Of a stretch of DNA of 56,376 nt, positions 28,174 to 36,246 are shown one piece after another. Both the position numbers and the translations under genes were made by a program. This DNA comes from Lachnospiraceae bacterium (GTDB lineage: Bacteria; Bacillota; Clostridia; Lachnospirales; Lachnospiraceae). The stretch lies in the NCBI GenBank assembly GCA_017621075.1, contig JAGATV010000027.1, forward strand, positions 1 to 56,376, read 5' to 3'. The notes beneath the pieces are model-generated. The model made no database searches and was not told where the DNA came from. It saw nothing but the letters and a program-made list of their open reading frames with translations. The first letter of the stretch is position 1. Every line of letters starts with the position of its first letter.

Positions 28174-28868
28174 TGTTCCCGTCCTTTCTCCATCTTATAC
28201 CCCTGTCCCCAGACCACCTTCAAATATCTGGGCTCCGCAGGATCGATCTCCAGTTTCTCACGGATATGTCTGATATGTACCGCCACCGTATTCTCACTGC
28301 CAAAGGGCTGGTCATTCCAGATCCTCCGATAGATCTCCCCGGGAGCAAACACCTGCCCCGGATTCTGCATCAAAAGCTTTAAGATCTCATATTCCGTAGG
28401 AGTCAGGGAAACCTCCTCCCCATCCAGAGTCACCTTCTTTTCCTTGTCATCCAGTTCGATACCGCCGATCCGCACCACATCCGGACGCACCGCACCACCG
28501 CCCAGCTGCATGTACCTGCGAAGCTGGGAACGCACCCTGGCGGACACCTCGATGGGATGAAAGGGCTTGGTGATATAATCATCCGCCCCCACATTCAGCC
28601 CCAGCACCTTGTCGGAATCCTCGCTCTTGGCTGTCAGCAGTATGATGGGCACATTGCTCTTCTTACGGATCTCCACCATGGCGGAGATCCCGTCCATCTC
28701 CGGCATCATGATATCCAAAAGCACCAGGTGGATATCATGCTCCTCAATGCACTTTAATGCCTCCCTTCCGTTAAATGCCTCATACAGCGTGTAAGTTTCA
28801 TTGTAAAGATAGATCTTCAGTGCCCTGACGATATCTTCCTCATCGTCACAGATCAAGATATTGTACAT
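28170..28868 (-). CDS. OmpR/PhoB-family response regulator
   Basis: About 232 residues from ATG 28868 (GAGGGAG upstream); an in-frame ATG four codons earlier (28880) is an alternative. The open frame extends 24 codons further, but those codons overlap the predicted promoter. Receiver domain: acidic pair CDDEED, phospho-Asp in VLLDIMMPEMDG, LLTAK and DYITKPF. Winged-helix domain with LTPTEYEILKLLMQNPGQVF and VAVHIRHIREKLE. Coupled to the kinase by a 4-base overlap. Direct repeats TTAAGA, 11 bp apart, lie upstream of the promoter and are candidate binding sites. Confidence 0.94.
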   Translation of the reverse strand: MYNILICDDEEDIVRALKIYLYNETYTLYEAFNGREALKCIEEHDIHLVLLDIMMPEMDGISAMVEIRKKSNVPIILLTAKSEDSDKVLGLNVGADDYITKPFHPIEVSARVRSQLRRYMQLGGGAVRPDVVRIGGIELDDKEKKVTLDGEEVSLTPTEYEILKLLMQNPGQVFAPGEIYRRIWNDQPFGSENTVAVHIRHIREKLEIDPAEPRYLKVVWGQGYKMEKGREQ

Positions 28869-28915
28869 ATTCTCCCTCATTTCTGCAAAACCGTCTTCTG
28901 CTTGTATGTAAATCC

Positions 28916-28973
28916 ATTGTAACAAAATAACTTTTAACAAAAAACCCCGGAAATGATTAAGATTTGTTTAAGA
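28916..28973 (-). promoter_or_regulatory. Two-component operon promoter with tandem response-regulator sites
   Basis: On the minus strand TACAAT (28916-28921) lies 17 bp after a weak -35 TTTTTT (28939-28944). Thirteen bases upstream are two direct repeats TCTTAA (28968-28973 and 28957-28962), exactly 11 bp apart, the helical spacing favoured by OmpR/PhoB-type activators. A weak -35 next to tandem repeats fits positive autoregulation (inference). Confidence 0.6.
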
Positions 28974-28991
28974 CTGTTCCCGGCACAAAAA

Positions 28992-29016
28992 GAGTGCAGG
29001 CATGACACCTGCACTC
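28992..29016 (-). terminator. Terminator after the CmpB-like gene
   Basis: Stem GAGTGCAGG / CCTGCACTC with a 7-base loop followed on the minus strand by T5, 15 bases after the stop at 29031. Confidence 0.85.
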
Positions 29017-29030
29017 AAAAACTGCATCGA

Positions 29031-29915
29031 TTACTTTTTCCGGGAATTCTTCTTCAGCTCCTCCAAAGCCTCCCTGAACCTTTGGGAACTCATGCTGGGG
29101 TGAGATCTGATCAGCGCTCTCTGGAAGACATCCCTCAGATCGCCCAAACGCCGCCTCTCTTCCCTGCTGCGGATATATCTGGCCTTCAGATCGGATATCT
29201 CTTCCCGCATACTCTCCAGACGGCCTCCCGGCTCCGCCTGGGACAGCACTCTTAACTTCTCTAGCTTCTCCTCGATGCTCTCTGCGATATCTTCCTTGCG
29301 GTTTGCAATATCCTCGCCCGTCACCGCAATGATCACATCCAGACGCTTCTGGATACGGGCCAGTTCTTCCTTTGCCTGCTCCATCTTGACCAGCACATCC
29401 TTAAGATCGAGAGCCGCTTTAAAGGATAATGCAAAATCTGCGCCAATCCCCGCCGTCAGGATACAGGTCACTATGGTAAGGACCATGGAGGGGATCGACA
29501 ATACCATTCTCTCCACAGGCTTATGTAACACTTCCGTCATAAAAATAGTCAAAAATCCCCATGCCAAAGAGGAACCCAGGCAGATATGGCCCTGAAAATT
29601 GAATCTGTCATTGGAATAGTCCCAGTAGCGCACCTTGAAAAGTGCCTCCATGACCACTCCCGTCACATATTCCAAAATAGTTGCTCCGATGCAGCCCGCC
29701 ACATACACTAAGAACAGATTGTCCTGAAAGGGCATGGATACTAAGAGCATCATGATCGCACCTGTTCCGTAAAGAGGCAGGAAGGGCCCCCGCATGAATC
29801 CACGGTTTACCGGATGCCTGTTTTTGATGGATACATATGCCGATTCAAAGCACCAGCCGAAAAAGCAATAAAAATAAAAAAAGAACATCCATTGGATCAC
29901 TGTGTAATGATACAT
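29031..29915 (-). CDS. CmpB-type integral membrane protein (putative ABC transporter permease, PF06541-like)
   Basis: 294 residues from ATG 29915 with GGAGG 9 bases upstream (a GTG three codons earlier overlaps that ribosome site). Five membrane helices in the first 170 residues with the pattern of this family: FFGWCFESAYVS, NRGFMRGPFLPLYG, YVTGVVMEALFKVRYWDYS. A long charged coiled coil (about 175-290) follows and reaches into the cytoplasm. The 'permease' label is inherited from databases; no ATPase partner is adjacent. Confidence 0.85.
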   Translation of the reverse strand: MYHYTVIQWMFFFYFYCFFGWCFESAYVSIKNRHPVNRGFMRGPFLPLYGTGAIMMLLVSMPFQDNLFLVYVAGCIGATILEYVTGVVMEALFKVRYWDYSNDRFNFQGHICLGSSLAWGFLTIFMTEVLHKPVERMVLSIPSMVLTIVTCILTAGIGADFALSFKAALDLKDVLVKMEQAKEELARIQKRLDVIIAVTGEDIANRKEDIAESIEEKLEKLRVLSQAEPGGRLESMREEISDLKARYIRSREERRRLGDLRDVFQRALIRSHPSMSSQRFREALEELKKNSRKK

Positions 29916-29936
29916 CTTCTGCACCTCCGAACCTTC

Positions 29937-30710
29937 TTAACGGTACACCGCCACTTCCACATTCCATTTTCCTTTTTTGGTCTCCCGGGGTTGGCCCCTG
30001 AGCATGAATTTCCCGTAACCTCTTGCATTTACGGTCTCTTCCCCCTTTAAGATCCTGGAATTGTTCTCACATAGTCTGCCGTTTACGAATACCCTGCCGC
30101 TTTGGAACAGGGCAAGGCACTCACTCCTGGACTTGCAGCACACCTTTGCCAACACTGCATCCAACCGTAAGGATGCCACCTGGACATTGATGATTTCCGG
30201 TTCCTCCTCCAAAATCTCCCCGCAACTGTCCGTAACACTGCATTTTACATGGGTATGCCGCACCTGCTCCAGATGCTCGCAGATATAATCTGCAATGCTT
30301 TCCGTACAGAACAGATACCCTTCCTTATCGCCCACCTTGATATCTCCCAGGGTACTCCTGTTGATCCCAAGATTCATAAGGGCTCCCAGGAAATCCCGGT
30401 GGGATATATGCTCTGCAAATTTGGGTAAAAGCGGACGGATATGGACACACACAATGGGAAAGGGCGCTTCGTAGCCGAATTCCTCCGGACTGCCGAACCG
30501 CACCATCTTCCTGTCACTGTCCTCTCTTCCGCCAAACAAGGTATATCCGGCAAAGCGGATATCCTTTTCCGTCTGCCAGAACACTTCCTGTTCACCAAGC
30601 CCCAAAAAGCCCGTAAAGGTAAAGACCCCCTGACGGGAGGCTTTGTCTGCCAGGTCGCGGAACCTGTTCTTTAATTGTTGTATCTCTTTTTCATTTTCCA
30701 ATGACATCAT
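29937..30710 (-). CDS. YlmH-family RNA-binding protein (S4 domain)
   Basis: 257 residues. N-terminal YlmH domain (VFTFTGFLGLGEQEVFW, PEEFGYEAPFPIVCVHIRP, HRDFLGALMNLGINRSTLGD) and a C-terminal S4 RNA-binding domain at about 177-240 (LRLDAVLAKVCCKSRSECL, GRVFVNGRLCE). Usually encoded in the division cluster near sepF; YlmH has been linked to stalled-ribosome rescue in Firmicutes. Here it stands alone, 21 bases before the CmpB-like gene on the same strand. Confidence 0.92.
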   Translation of the reverse strand: MMSLENEKEIQQLKNRFRDLADKASRQGVFTFTGFLGLGEQEVFWQTEKDIRFAGYTLFGGREDSDRKMVRFGSPEEFGYEAPFPIVCVHIRPLLPKFAEHISHRDFLGALMNLGINRSTLGDIKVGDKEGYLFCTESIADYICEHLEQVRHTHVKCSVTDSCGEILEEEPEIINVQVASLRLDAVLAKVCCKSRSECLALFQSGRVFVNGRLCENNSRILKGEETVNARGYGKFMLRGQPRETKKGKWNVEVAVYR

Positions 30711-30746
30711 CTCTTCCGCAGCTTAACTGTTCCTGTATTTGAGCTC

Positions 30747-31532
30747 TTACAGCGTCTTATCCAATACCATCATCAGCGCAAATCCCACTGCAAAGGCTAT
30801 GGTGCCCAGGTTGGAATGTTCGCCCTCGCTGGCTTCCGGAATCAGCTCTTCCACCACCACATAGATCATGGCACCTGCCGCAAATGCCAGCATATAAGGA
30901 AGGATCGGTGTCACCACCCCTGCTAACAGGATGGCGCACAGGGCACCCAAAGGTTCCACCACACCGGACAGGGCGCCGTACCCAAATGCTTTCAGACGGC
31001 TGTGGCCCTCGCTCTTAAGGGGCAGGGAGATGATCGCACCCTCCGGGAAATTCTGGATGGCGATCCCGATGGCCAGGGTGATGGCCCCGGCATAAGTCAC
31101 CGTGCTTTCCCCGCTGAGCACTCCTGCAAAGATCGCTCCGCAGGCTGCTCCCTCCGGCAGGTTATGGATGGTCACTGCCAGCATCAGCATGGCAGTCTTA
31201 CCCAGATTCGACTTTCTTCCTTCCGGCTGTGTACTTCCCACATGCAGATGGGGAACCACCGTATCCGCCAAAAGCAAAAAAATAATACCGAGCAGGAAGC
31301 CACCCAGTGCAGGAAGGACGGAGAATTTCCCCATATCTTCACACATTTCCACCGCCGGTTCCAAAAGCGACCAGATAGAGGCCGCCACCATGACGCCTGC
31401 CGCGAAACCTGTGAACATCCTCTGTACATTAGGCGTGATCTGCTTCCTTAAAAAAAATACGCAGGCCGCTCCCAGGGTAGTGCCCAAAAACGGTATCAGA
31501 AGTCCAATGACAATGTCCATCATAGTCCACAT
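30747..31532 (-). CDS. ZIP-family divalent metal transporter
   Basis: 261 residues, eight membrane helices. The metal-site helices are intact: TIHNLPEGAACGAIFAG and IQNFPEGAIISLP. A His-containing loop (VVPHLHVGSTQPEG) lies between helices 3 and 4, as usual in ZIP proteins. It moves zinc or a similar ion into the cytoplasm. RBS GAGGAAA. Two G3E GTPases follow upstream on the same strand, with 51 bases between, which suggests joint metal handling. Confidence 0.92.
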   Translation of the reverse strand: MWTMMDIVIGLLIPFLGTTLGAACVFFLRKQITPNVQRMFTGFAAGVMVAASIWSLLEPAVEMCEDMGKFSVLPALGGFLLGIIFLLLADTVVPHLHVGSTQPEGRKSNLGKTAMLMLAVTIHNLPEGAACGAIFAGVLSGESTVTYAGAITLAIGIAIQNFPEGAIISLPLKSEGHSRLKAFGYGALSGVVEPLGALCAILLAGVVTPILPYMLAFAAGAMIYVVVEELIPEASEGEHSNLGTIAFAVGFALMMVLDKTL

Positions 31533-31583
31533 TTCATTTTCCTCATTGTTATGATATGAGCGTCCGGCTTGTCCCGTGACACT

Positions 31584-32516
31584 TTAAGTAAAATTGATGA
31601 CCGGATCTTTGGGTGCCTTTGTCTTTTCCACACTGACAGCGTGTAGCACGGGACCTTCACCCTTGTAGTCCTCCCAGTATTCCCGGGAGACCACAGCGGT
31701 CACCTTCACCCATTCCTGTTGCTTTAAGGAAGCTGCTCCCGCAAACTCACAGGCATAGCCCAAAAATGCCATATCGTCCGCACAGCAGGTCATTGCCATG
31801 CGTCCCGGTACAAAATAGCCTGCCTTGAAGCCCTCCGGCCGCAAAACCATGGCGGTAAACTGTACCTTTTTGCCCAGATATCTGTCCAGATGGTCCATGG
31901 AATCCAGATACCAGATACCATACCCCTGATCATCCAGCACGATGGGATCATCCGTCAGGCTGTAGGGCAGATCATCCTCAAAGATCTCATCGATCTCACC
32001 GTCAGCATCCTCAAAGATCACATCCGCAGAGGGATTGACAGCCTTGATATTGCGCCTGTACCCGGGCAGTTCCTCCCGCACATTGTCACAACGGTTAAAT
32101 ATGATCATCTCCGACTTGCGGATCATCTCCGCCAACAGGGAACGCATATTGGTGTAATACATGGGAAAAGTAGAGCCGTCAATGGTAGTGATCTGCTGTT
32201 CGATCTTCCAGTACCAGGGCAGCTTCATATTCTTAAAATTCCACATACCGTTGTACTCGATGATGATACGCTCCGGCTTATGTTTCTTTTCAAGCTCCGT
32301 GAGATGGGCAGGGTTAAAATCCGCTTCATCCTCAATGAGTTCCAGCACGGTGCGGCTCTTTGCAAGCAGTCCCTCATCGTATTCTATCTCGCCCTCCTCA
32401 CACAAAATGAGCAGAGTCTTTCCTTTGATCTGAAAGTAGGGCTGATTTAACGTAAAAGTGATGAATTCCGTCTTACCGCTCTCCAGAAAACCATTTATCA
32501 TATAGACCGGTTTCAT
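31584..32516 (-). CDS. G3E-like GTPase with a YcgQ/DUF1980-like C-terminal domain
   Basis: 310 residues. N-terminal P-loop GFLESGKT, a Walker-B-like strand (PERIIIEYNG) and a NKxD-type motif (FNRCD) fit CobW/COG0523, but the CxCC metal motif is missing: the region reads LCEEGEIEYD. From about 210 the fold changes to one resembling the C-terminal part of YcgQ (TIGR03943): VPGRMAMTCCADDMAFLG near 233-250, with a paired Cys. Such YcgQ proteins normally accompany a separate GTPase, so this seems to be a fusion. The role is probably metal trafficking (inference). Confidence 0.7.
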   Translation of the reverse strand: MKPVYMINGFLESGKTEFITFTLNQPYFQIKGKTLLILCEEGEIEYDEGLLAKSRTVLELIEDEADFNPAHLTELEKKHKPERIIIEYNGMWNFKNMKLPWYWKIEQQITTIDGSTFPMYYTNMRSLLAEMIRKSEMIIFNRCDNVREELPGYRRNIKAVNPSADVIFEDADGEIDEIFEDDLPYSLTDDPIVLDDQGYGIWYLDSMDHLDRYLGKKVQFTAMVLRPEGFKAGYFVPGRMAMTCCADDMAFLGYACEFAGAASLKQQEWVKVTAVVSREYWEDYKGEGPVLHAVSVEKTKAPKDPVINFT

Positions 32517-32533
32517 AATACTGCCGCCTTTCT

Positions 32534-33565
32534 CTATTTGCCAAACAATACAGCCAGCTTCTCTTCCTCCAGCTTGGAGCCGATGACACAGATCTTGCCT
32601 GTCACCTGAGGATTCCCGCTTCTGACTTCATGTTCCTCGGGAACATAATCGTAATAGATCCAGCTTCCGTCCTCGGCAGCAACCATTCCCTTGGCCCGAA
32701 GAATGGTGCCGTACTCGCCGCTGTCCAAAGCAGTGAGGATCTTTTCGATCTCTTCTGCACTGTACACATTGGGGGTTTCCATGCCCCAGCTGGTAAATAC
32801 TTCATCCGCATGATGATGGTGATGGTCATGGTCGTGATGATGCTCATGCTCCTCATGGTCGTGGTCATGATGGCAACACTCGCCGTCATGATGGTGGTGT
32901 TCATGATGGTGATGCTCATGCTCTTCTTCAGCCTTCTCCATCATCTCCTGCATCAGTCCCTCCAGCTTGTCCTTGCCTTCGATGGTCTCAAGGACAGTCT
33001 TTCCGTCAAGCTGCGCCAAAGGTGTGGTAATGATGGTCGCCTTCTCATTGTGCTGACGGATCATTTCCACGCAGGCAGAGATCTTTTCAGGAGACAATTT
33101 GTCGGTCCTGCTTAAGATAATGGTTCCCGCATAAGCGATCTGGTTGATAAAGAACTCACCGAAATTCTTGAGATACATCTTACACTTGGAGGCATCTACC
33201 ACTGCAACCGCACTGTTGATCTGCACATCCAGGGAGCCTGCCACATCCTCAACAGCCTTGAGCACATCGGAAAGCTTTCCCACACCGGAGGGCTCGATCA
33301 GGATACGCTCGGGTGCATAAGTATGGATGACCTCCTTTAAGGACGTGCCAAAATCTCCTACCAGGGAACAGCAGATACAGCCGGAATTCATCTCCTTGAT
33401 CTCGATGCCGGACTCTTTCAAAAATCCGCCGTCAATGCCGATCTCACCGAATTCATTCTCGATCAGAACAGTCTTGCTGCCGTCAAGTGCCTCCTTCAAC
33501 AATTTTTTTATCAGAGTAGTCTTGCCTGCTCCAAGGAAACCGGATACTACATCAATCTTTGTCAT
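32534..33565 (-). CDS. CobW/COG0523-family metal-chaperone GTPase, His-rich
   Basis: 343 residues from ATG 33565; the upstream extension to 33625 overlaps the promoter. P-loop GFLGAGKTT near 8-16, the metal-binding CICC motif near 63-66, and a histidine-rich stretch at about 211-255 (some 25 His) before the C-terminal CobW domain. Such GTPases deliver zinc or another metal to client proteins; the His region is a metal store or sensor. It is followed 17 bases later by the second G3E GTPase, then by the ZIP transporter. Confidence 0.93.
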   Translation of the reverse strand: MTKIDVVSGFLGAGKTTLIKKLLKEALDGSKTVLIENEFGEIGIDGGFLKESGIEIKEMNSGCICCSLVGDFGTSLKEVIHTYAPERILIEPSGVGKLSDVLKAVEDVAGSLDVQINSAVAVVDASKCKMYLKNFGEFFINQIAYAGTIILSRTDKLSPEKISACVEMIRQHNEKATIITTPLAQLDGKTVLETIEGKDKLEGLMQEMMEKAEEEHEHHHHEHHHHDGECCHHDHDHEEHEHHHDHDHHHHHADEVFTSWGMETPNVYSAEEIEKILTALDSGEYGTILRAKGMVAAEDGSWIYYDYVPEEHEVRSGNPQVTGKICVIGSKLEEEKLAVLFGK

Positions 33566-33613
33566 TTCTACCAATCCTTTCTTTATATAAAGTTCCAAAA
33601 TCCACTGAACTCT

Positions 33614-33642
33614 ATTTTCTACCATATTTACGGGGTTGTCAA
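33614..33642 (-). promoter_or_regulatory. Promoter of the metal gene cluster
   Basis: On the minus strand TTGACA (33637-33642), 17 bp, GAAAAT (33614-33619). It sets the 5' end near 33607, which rules out the frame start at 33625. No clear Zur-type palindrome can be seen around it. Confidence 0.6.
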
Positions 33643-33673
33643 TAATAGGAATCTAAAAGTTTTCTCAATTATT

Positions 33674-34405
33674 TCAAAACCTCTCCTTCCCGGACACTTC
33701 CCCATAGTTGGTTTCGATCACACTGTAGGGAAGCACCGCCAGTTCCCCTGCGTCGCTGCCGCCGCACAGGATGCCAAGGAAACAGCCTTCCTCGTCAAAC
33801 ACGCCGGCCCCGGACATTCCGGCGTAGGCTTCCCCGGAAAGCAGCATCATGTGCTGGGAAAAGTCCTCCACGTAGATCCAGTTCTCTACCACCATGGCAA
33901 AATGACATCCCAGCTCGTTATCTGCCCGGGGGTCTGCCAGGAATATCCCAGTTCCGCTCTCCAGGGCATCAAACTGATCCCTGTCCTTTTTCACCGGCTG
34001 ATAGTCCTCCTGCCCTTCTGCCGGGATATCTTCCATGAATACCCTAAGAAAAGCACAGTCGGCTTCTGCGGCCAAGGCGTATCCGCTGCACACCGCTGTC
34101 TGTCCGTCCTGAAAGGTAATGCTGATGCCATCCGCTTCCGTTGCCGCCGGTATGACGTGTCCTGCGGTCACCAGGATGAGTCCCTGCTCATCCCTGTCAT
34201 AAACAACTCCCCTGCCATACTGATTTCCCGCAGTTATTTCCACTGCGGCAGCAAGGGAGCCGGTGAAGCCATCCTGATCTGCCGACAGGACTTCTGCCTG
34301 TCCCAGCAGACTGTTATCCTGCTTCCCGCAACCCATAAGCAGCAACAGCCCAAGCACCGTCACTATGAATTTTATCTTTTTAATAGTTGTCCTGATTTTC
34401 TTCAA
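33674..34405 (-). CDS. Trypsin-like serine protease lipoprotein
   Basis: 243 residues from a TTG at 34405, which has AGAGG 7 bases upstream and opens directly into a signal peptide (TTIKKIKFIVTVLGLLLLMGC, Cys near 24). An ATG at 34540 is in frame but has no ribosome site and would bury the signal. The triad is visible: His near 82 (VTAGHVI), Asp near 115 (AEADCAFLRV), Ser near 195 (AYAGMSGAGVFD). Lipid-anchored, extracytoplasmic, 243 residues with no PDZ domain. The targets are unknown. Neighbour of a peptidase-C39-like membrane protein. Confidence 0.8.
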   Translation of the reverse strand: MKKIRTTIKKIKFIVTVLGLLLLMGCGKQDNSLLGQAEVLSADQDGFTGSLAAAVEITAGNQYGRGVVYDRDEQGLILVTAGHVIPAATEADGISITFQDGQTAVCSGYALAAEADCAFLRVFMEDIPAEGQEDYQPVKKDRDQFDALESGTGIFLADPRADNELGCHFAMVVENWIYVEDFSQHMMLLSGEAYAGMSGAGVFDEEGCFLGILCGGSDAGELAVLPYSVIETNYGEVSGKERF

Positions 34406-34509
34406 TTCTGATCCTCTTACGTTTCTTTTCACCCTTTTCGGGGAAATGTTCCCGGTCACTTGGGAGTTGTCTTCTACAAACTGAAATTTTTCTGTATCTT
34501 TTCCCCCAT

Positions 34510-34532
34510 CTTCTTGCCCTTCGGGCAAGAAG
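34510..34532. repeat. Perfect inverted repeat between two peptidase genes
   Basis: CTTCTTGCCC-TTC-GGGCAAGAAG, a 10-bp stem. Neither side has a T-run, so it is not a standard intrinsic terminator; it may be an attenuating or stabilising hairpin between the C39-like gene and the protease gene. Confidence 0.5.
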
Positions 34533-34556
34533 CATCCCACGCTCTAAAGAATTCGC

Positions 34557-35444
34557 TCAGTCAACCGTAATATATACATTTTTTACAGGATAAATACTTG
34601 TATTCCATATACTTTCAAATTGCTCATATGTTAATTTCCTATTATATTGCTTTTTATCATATACATTTGTATATGGTTTTGTTGAATCGGCCACATATAT
34701 GTATTCTTCATCGTACCCGACAATAGCAAAATAGTGCAATCCATTAGATCTGTCTATGGCAATGGTTACAAGTGCAATAACGGGCTTACCCTGGTTTAAT
34801 CTACATTTTAATGTTTCGATATTCCCGTGATAAGCATATGCTTTTATATCATATTCTTTTAGTTTATCAACAATATTATGAACTGCAACATACCCAAAAA
34901 ACTTATCAAATTCTTTATAAAGATCCTCTCCCTCAATGTCAATCCCTTGATTTCTAAGTATGTATGCCGTTGCATAGCCGGAACAGTCTGACCCTGACTG
35001 AAATGCATAATAATTATCTTCTGAATATACATATATCTGCTCCGGCAGGTTTGCACAGGATATTCGATCTTTTACCGGAACAACCTTAATTCCAAAAATA
35101 ATAACACATACTATGCTCATGAAAATAATAAATATAATACCCATGTTAACAATTTTCTTATATCTTGTAATTCTTTCCTTTTTATCGTCATCAGATTTAG
35201 TTATTTTGCTTCCAAGGATTGTTCCCAGAATAACAAACGGTCCAACACTAAAAATCGTAGTATCAACCAATCTCCACAAAATTATAAAGATCATTATTCC
35301 AAGAATGGCTCCAAACATCATCCCTAAGATTGCCAGGCTTTTTCTTTCTATCCCGTCAGAATCTTCTTTTTTCCGTCTCTTATCCATATCTATTTTTAGA
35401 TATATTAAAGATATAATTATCAATACAATTGTACTTGCTATCAT
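34557..35444 (-). CDS. Membrane protein with extracellular peptidase C39-like domain
   Basis: 295 residues. Four hydrophobic segments in the first 120 residues, then an outer papain-like domain with the expected catalytic order: Cys in SDCSGYATAY near 152, His in NGLHYFAIVGYD near 235, Asp in YVADS near 251. Related to C39-like 'vancomycin-resistance/bacteriocin-processing' folds but not fused to an ABC transporter. The gene and its upstream flank are clearly richer in A+T than the surrounding genes, which suggests acquisition. RBS AAAGGA. Confidence 0.8.
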   Translation of the reverse strand: MIASTIVLIIISLIYLKIDMDKRRKKEDSDGIERKSLAILGMMFGAILGIMIFIILWRLVDTTIFSVGPFVILGTILGSKITKSDDDKKERITRYKKIVNMGIIFIIFMSIVCVIIFGIKVVPVKDRISCANLPEQIYVYSEDNYYAFQSGSDCSGYATAYILRNQGIDIEGEDLYKEFDKFFGYVAVHNIVDKLKEYDIKAYAYHGNIETLKCRLNQGKPVIALVTIAIDRSNGLHYFAIVGYDEEYIYVADSTKPYTNVYDKKQYNRKLTYEQFESIWNTSIYPVKNVYITVD

Positions 35445-35497
35445 GCTTTATCCTTTTTACAGACTACCGGTCTGTGTTTGTCCCAATAACAACTGAT

Positions 35498-35684
35498 TTA
35501 TCTAACTCTACTATACCCTCTTACATATCTCATTGAAGAACCAACACCTACTTTAACAGCAATTTCACTTCCGTCTTCAGATACAACAAAATCATCTGTT
35601 ATATATGCACTGGTTTGGATTGAGAAGCCCGATGCTATTACCCGGAAAATGATAATGCATAAAACAACCAGTATGATTTACCAT
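35498..35684 (-). pseudogene. Decayed remnant of a small secreted protein gene
   Basis: On the minus strand an ATG at 35684 is out of frame by one base with a coherent reading (ILVVLCIIIFRVIASGFS, ITDDFVVSEDGSEIAVKVGV, MRYVRGY) that ends at TAA 35498-35500. It looks like a signal-peptide region and the start of a small secreted or membrane-associated protein, with a frameshift near the start and loss of the C-terminal half. It precedes the C39-like gene in the AT-rich patch. Confidence 0.55.
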
Positions 35685-35747
35685 CTCGAAAAGTTCTTAT
35701 TTCACTCATCCTAATCCAGCCGCATAATTCCGGTAAGGGATCTGATA

Positions 35748-35786
35748 AAGCAGGCCGCCTGCTTTTGAAAGCCAGGCGGCCCGCTT
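35748..35786 (-). terminator. Hairpin after rnpB (probable terminator)
   Basis: A 14-bp stem with one G-T pair (AAGCGGGCCGCCTG / CAGGCGGCCTGCTT) about 60 bases after the mature RNase P RNA. It is followed by only three T, so termination strength is uncertain. Confidence 0.6.
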
Positions 35787-35848
35787 ACCGTTCCTTATCC
35801 CCCAATTTCCATGTTGGAGGATCGGTCTCCCACAATCTCTTTTTCAGT

Positions 35849-36200
35849 GTAAGCAAGACGATAAGCCGGGTTATGTCGCGAACGATCATCTATCTAGTAC
35901 GGCTGTCGCCAGCCGCATCAAGCGACCTACCTGAAGGCAGGCCGGGCAAGCCTGTGGCCTTCTGTTTGGTCTTGCTTCGGATGGGGTTTACATGGCTCCG
36001 CCTGTTACCAGACGGACGGTAGTCTCTTACACTGCCTTTCCACCCTTACCTAAGCTTCAGCAAGCCGGAGCTTAGGCGGTATCTTTCTGTTGCACTGTCC
36101 TTGGAGTCGCCTCCACCAGACGTTATCTGGCATCCTGCCCTGTGAAGCCCGGACTTTCCTCACCTGTACGAGTACAGCCGCGATCGTTTGTCTTACTTAC
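35849..36200 (-). ncRNA. rnpB: RNase P RNA (class A)
   Basis: About 352 bases. The ends pair as P1 (GTAAGTAAGAC with GTCTTGCTTAC). Conserved blocks are visible: GAGGAAAGTCCGGGC with CACAGGGCAGGATGCC at the 5' side, GGTAAGGGTGGAAAGGCAG with GTAAGAGACTACC in the middle, and ACAGCCGTACTAGATAGATGATCG and GACATAACCCGGCTTATCG at the 3' end. It is the catalytic RNA that trims tRNA 5' leaders. It stands between the GT-C-like gene and the AT-rich patch with its own promoter. Confidence 0.96.
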
Positions 36201-36209
36201 ACTTTTTTC

Positions 36210-36238
36210 ATTATAGCTTCCGCTTTTCCCAAATGCAA
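36210..36238 (-). promoter_or_regulatory. Promoter of rnpB
   Basis: On the minus strand TTGCAT (36233-36238), 17 bp, TATAAT (36210-36215), beginning 9 bases after the stop of the upstream membrane protein gene. Confidence 0.85.
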
Positions 36239-36246
36239 GGAATTTC

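Noticed and set aside
32800-32935. Short-period repeats resembling a CRISPR or satellite array
   Set aside because: They are codon repeats for histidine, glutamate and aspartate within a coding frame, with no spacers.
32630-33115. Met/Val-rich plus-strand frame
   Set aside because: It is the complement of the His-rich repeat (CAT/CAC codons) of the COG0523 gene.
34510-34532. Hairpin taken as intrinsic terminator of the C39-like gene
   Set aside because: No T-run follows on either strand; kept only as an inverted repeat.
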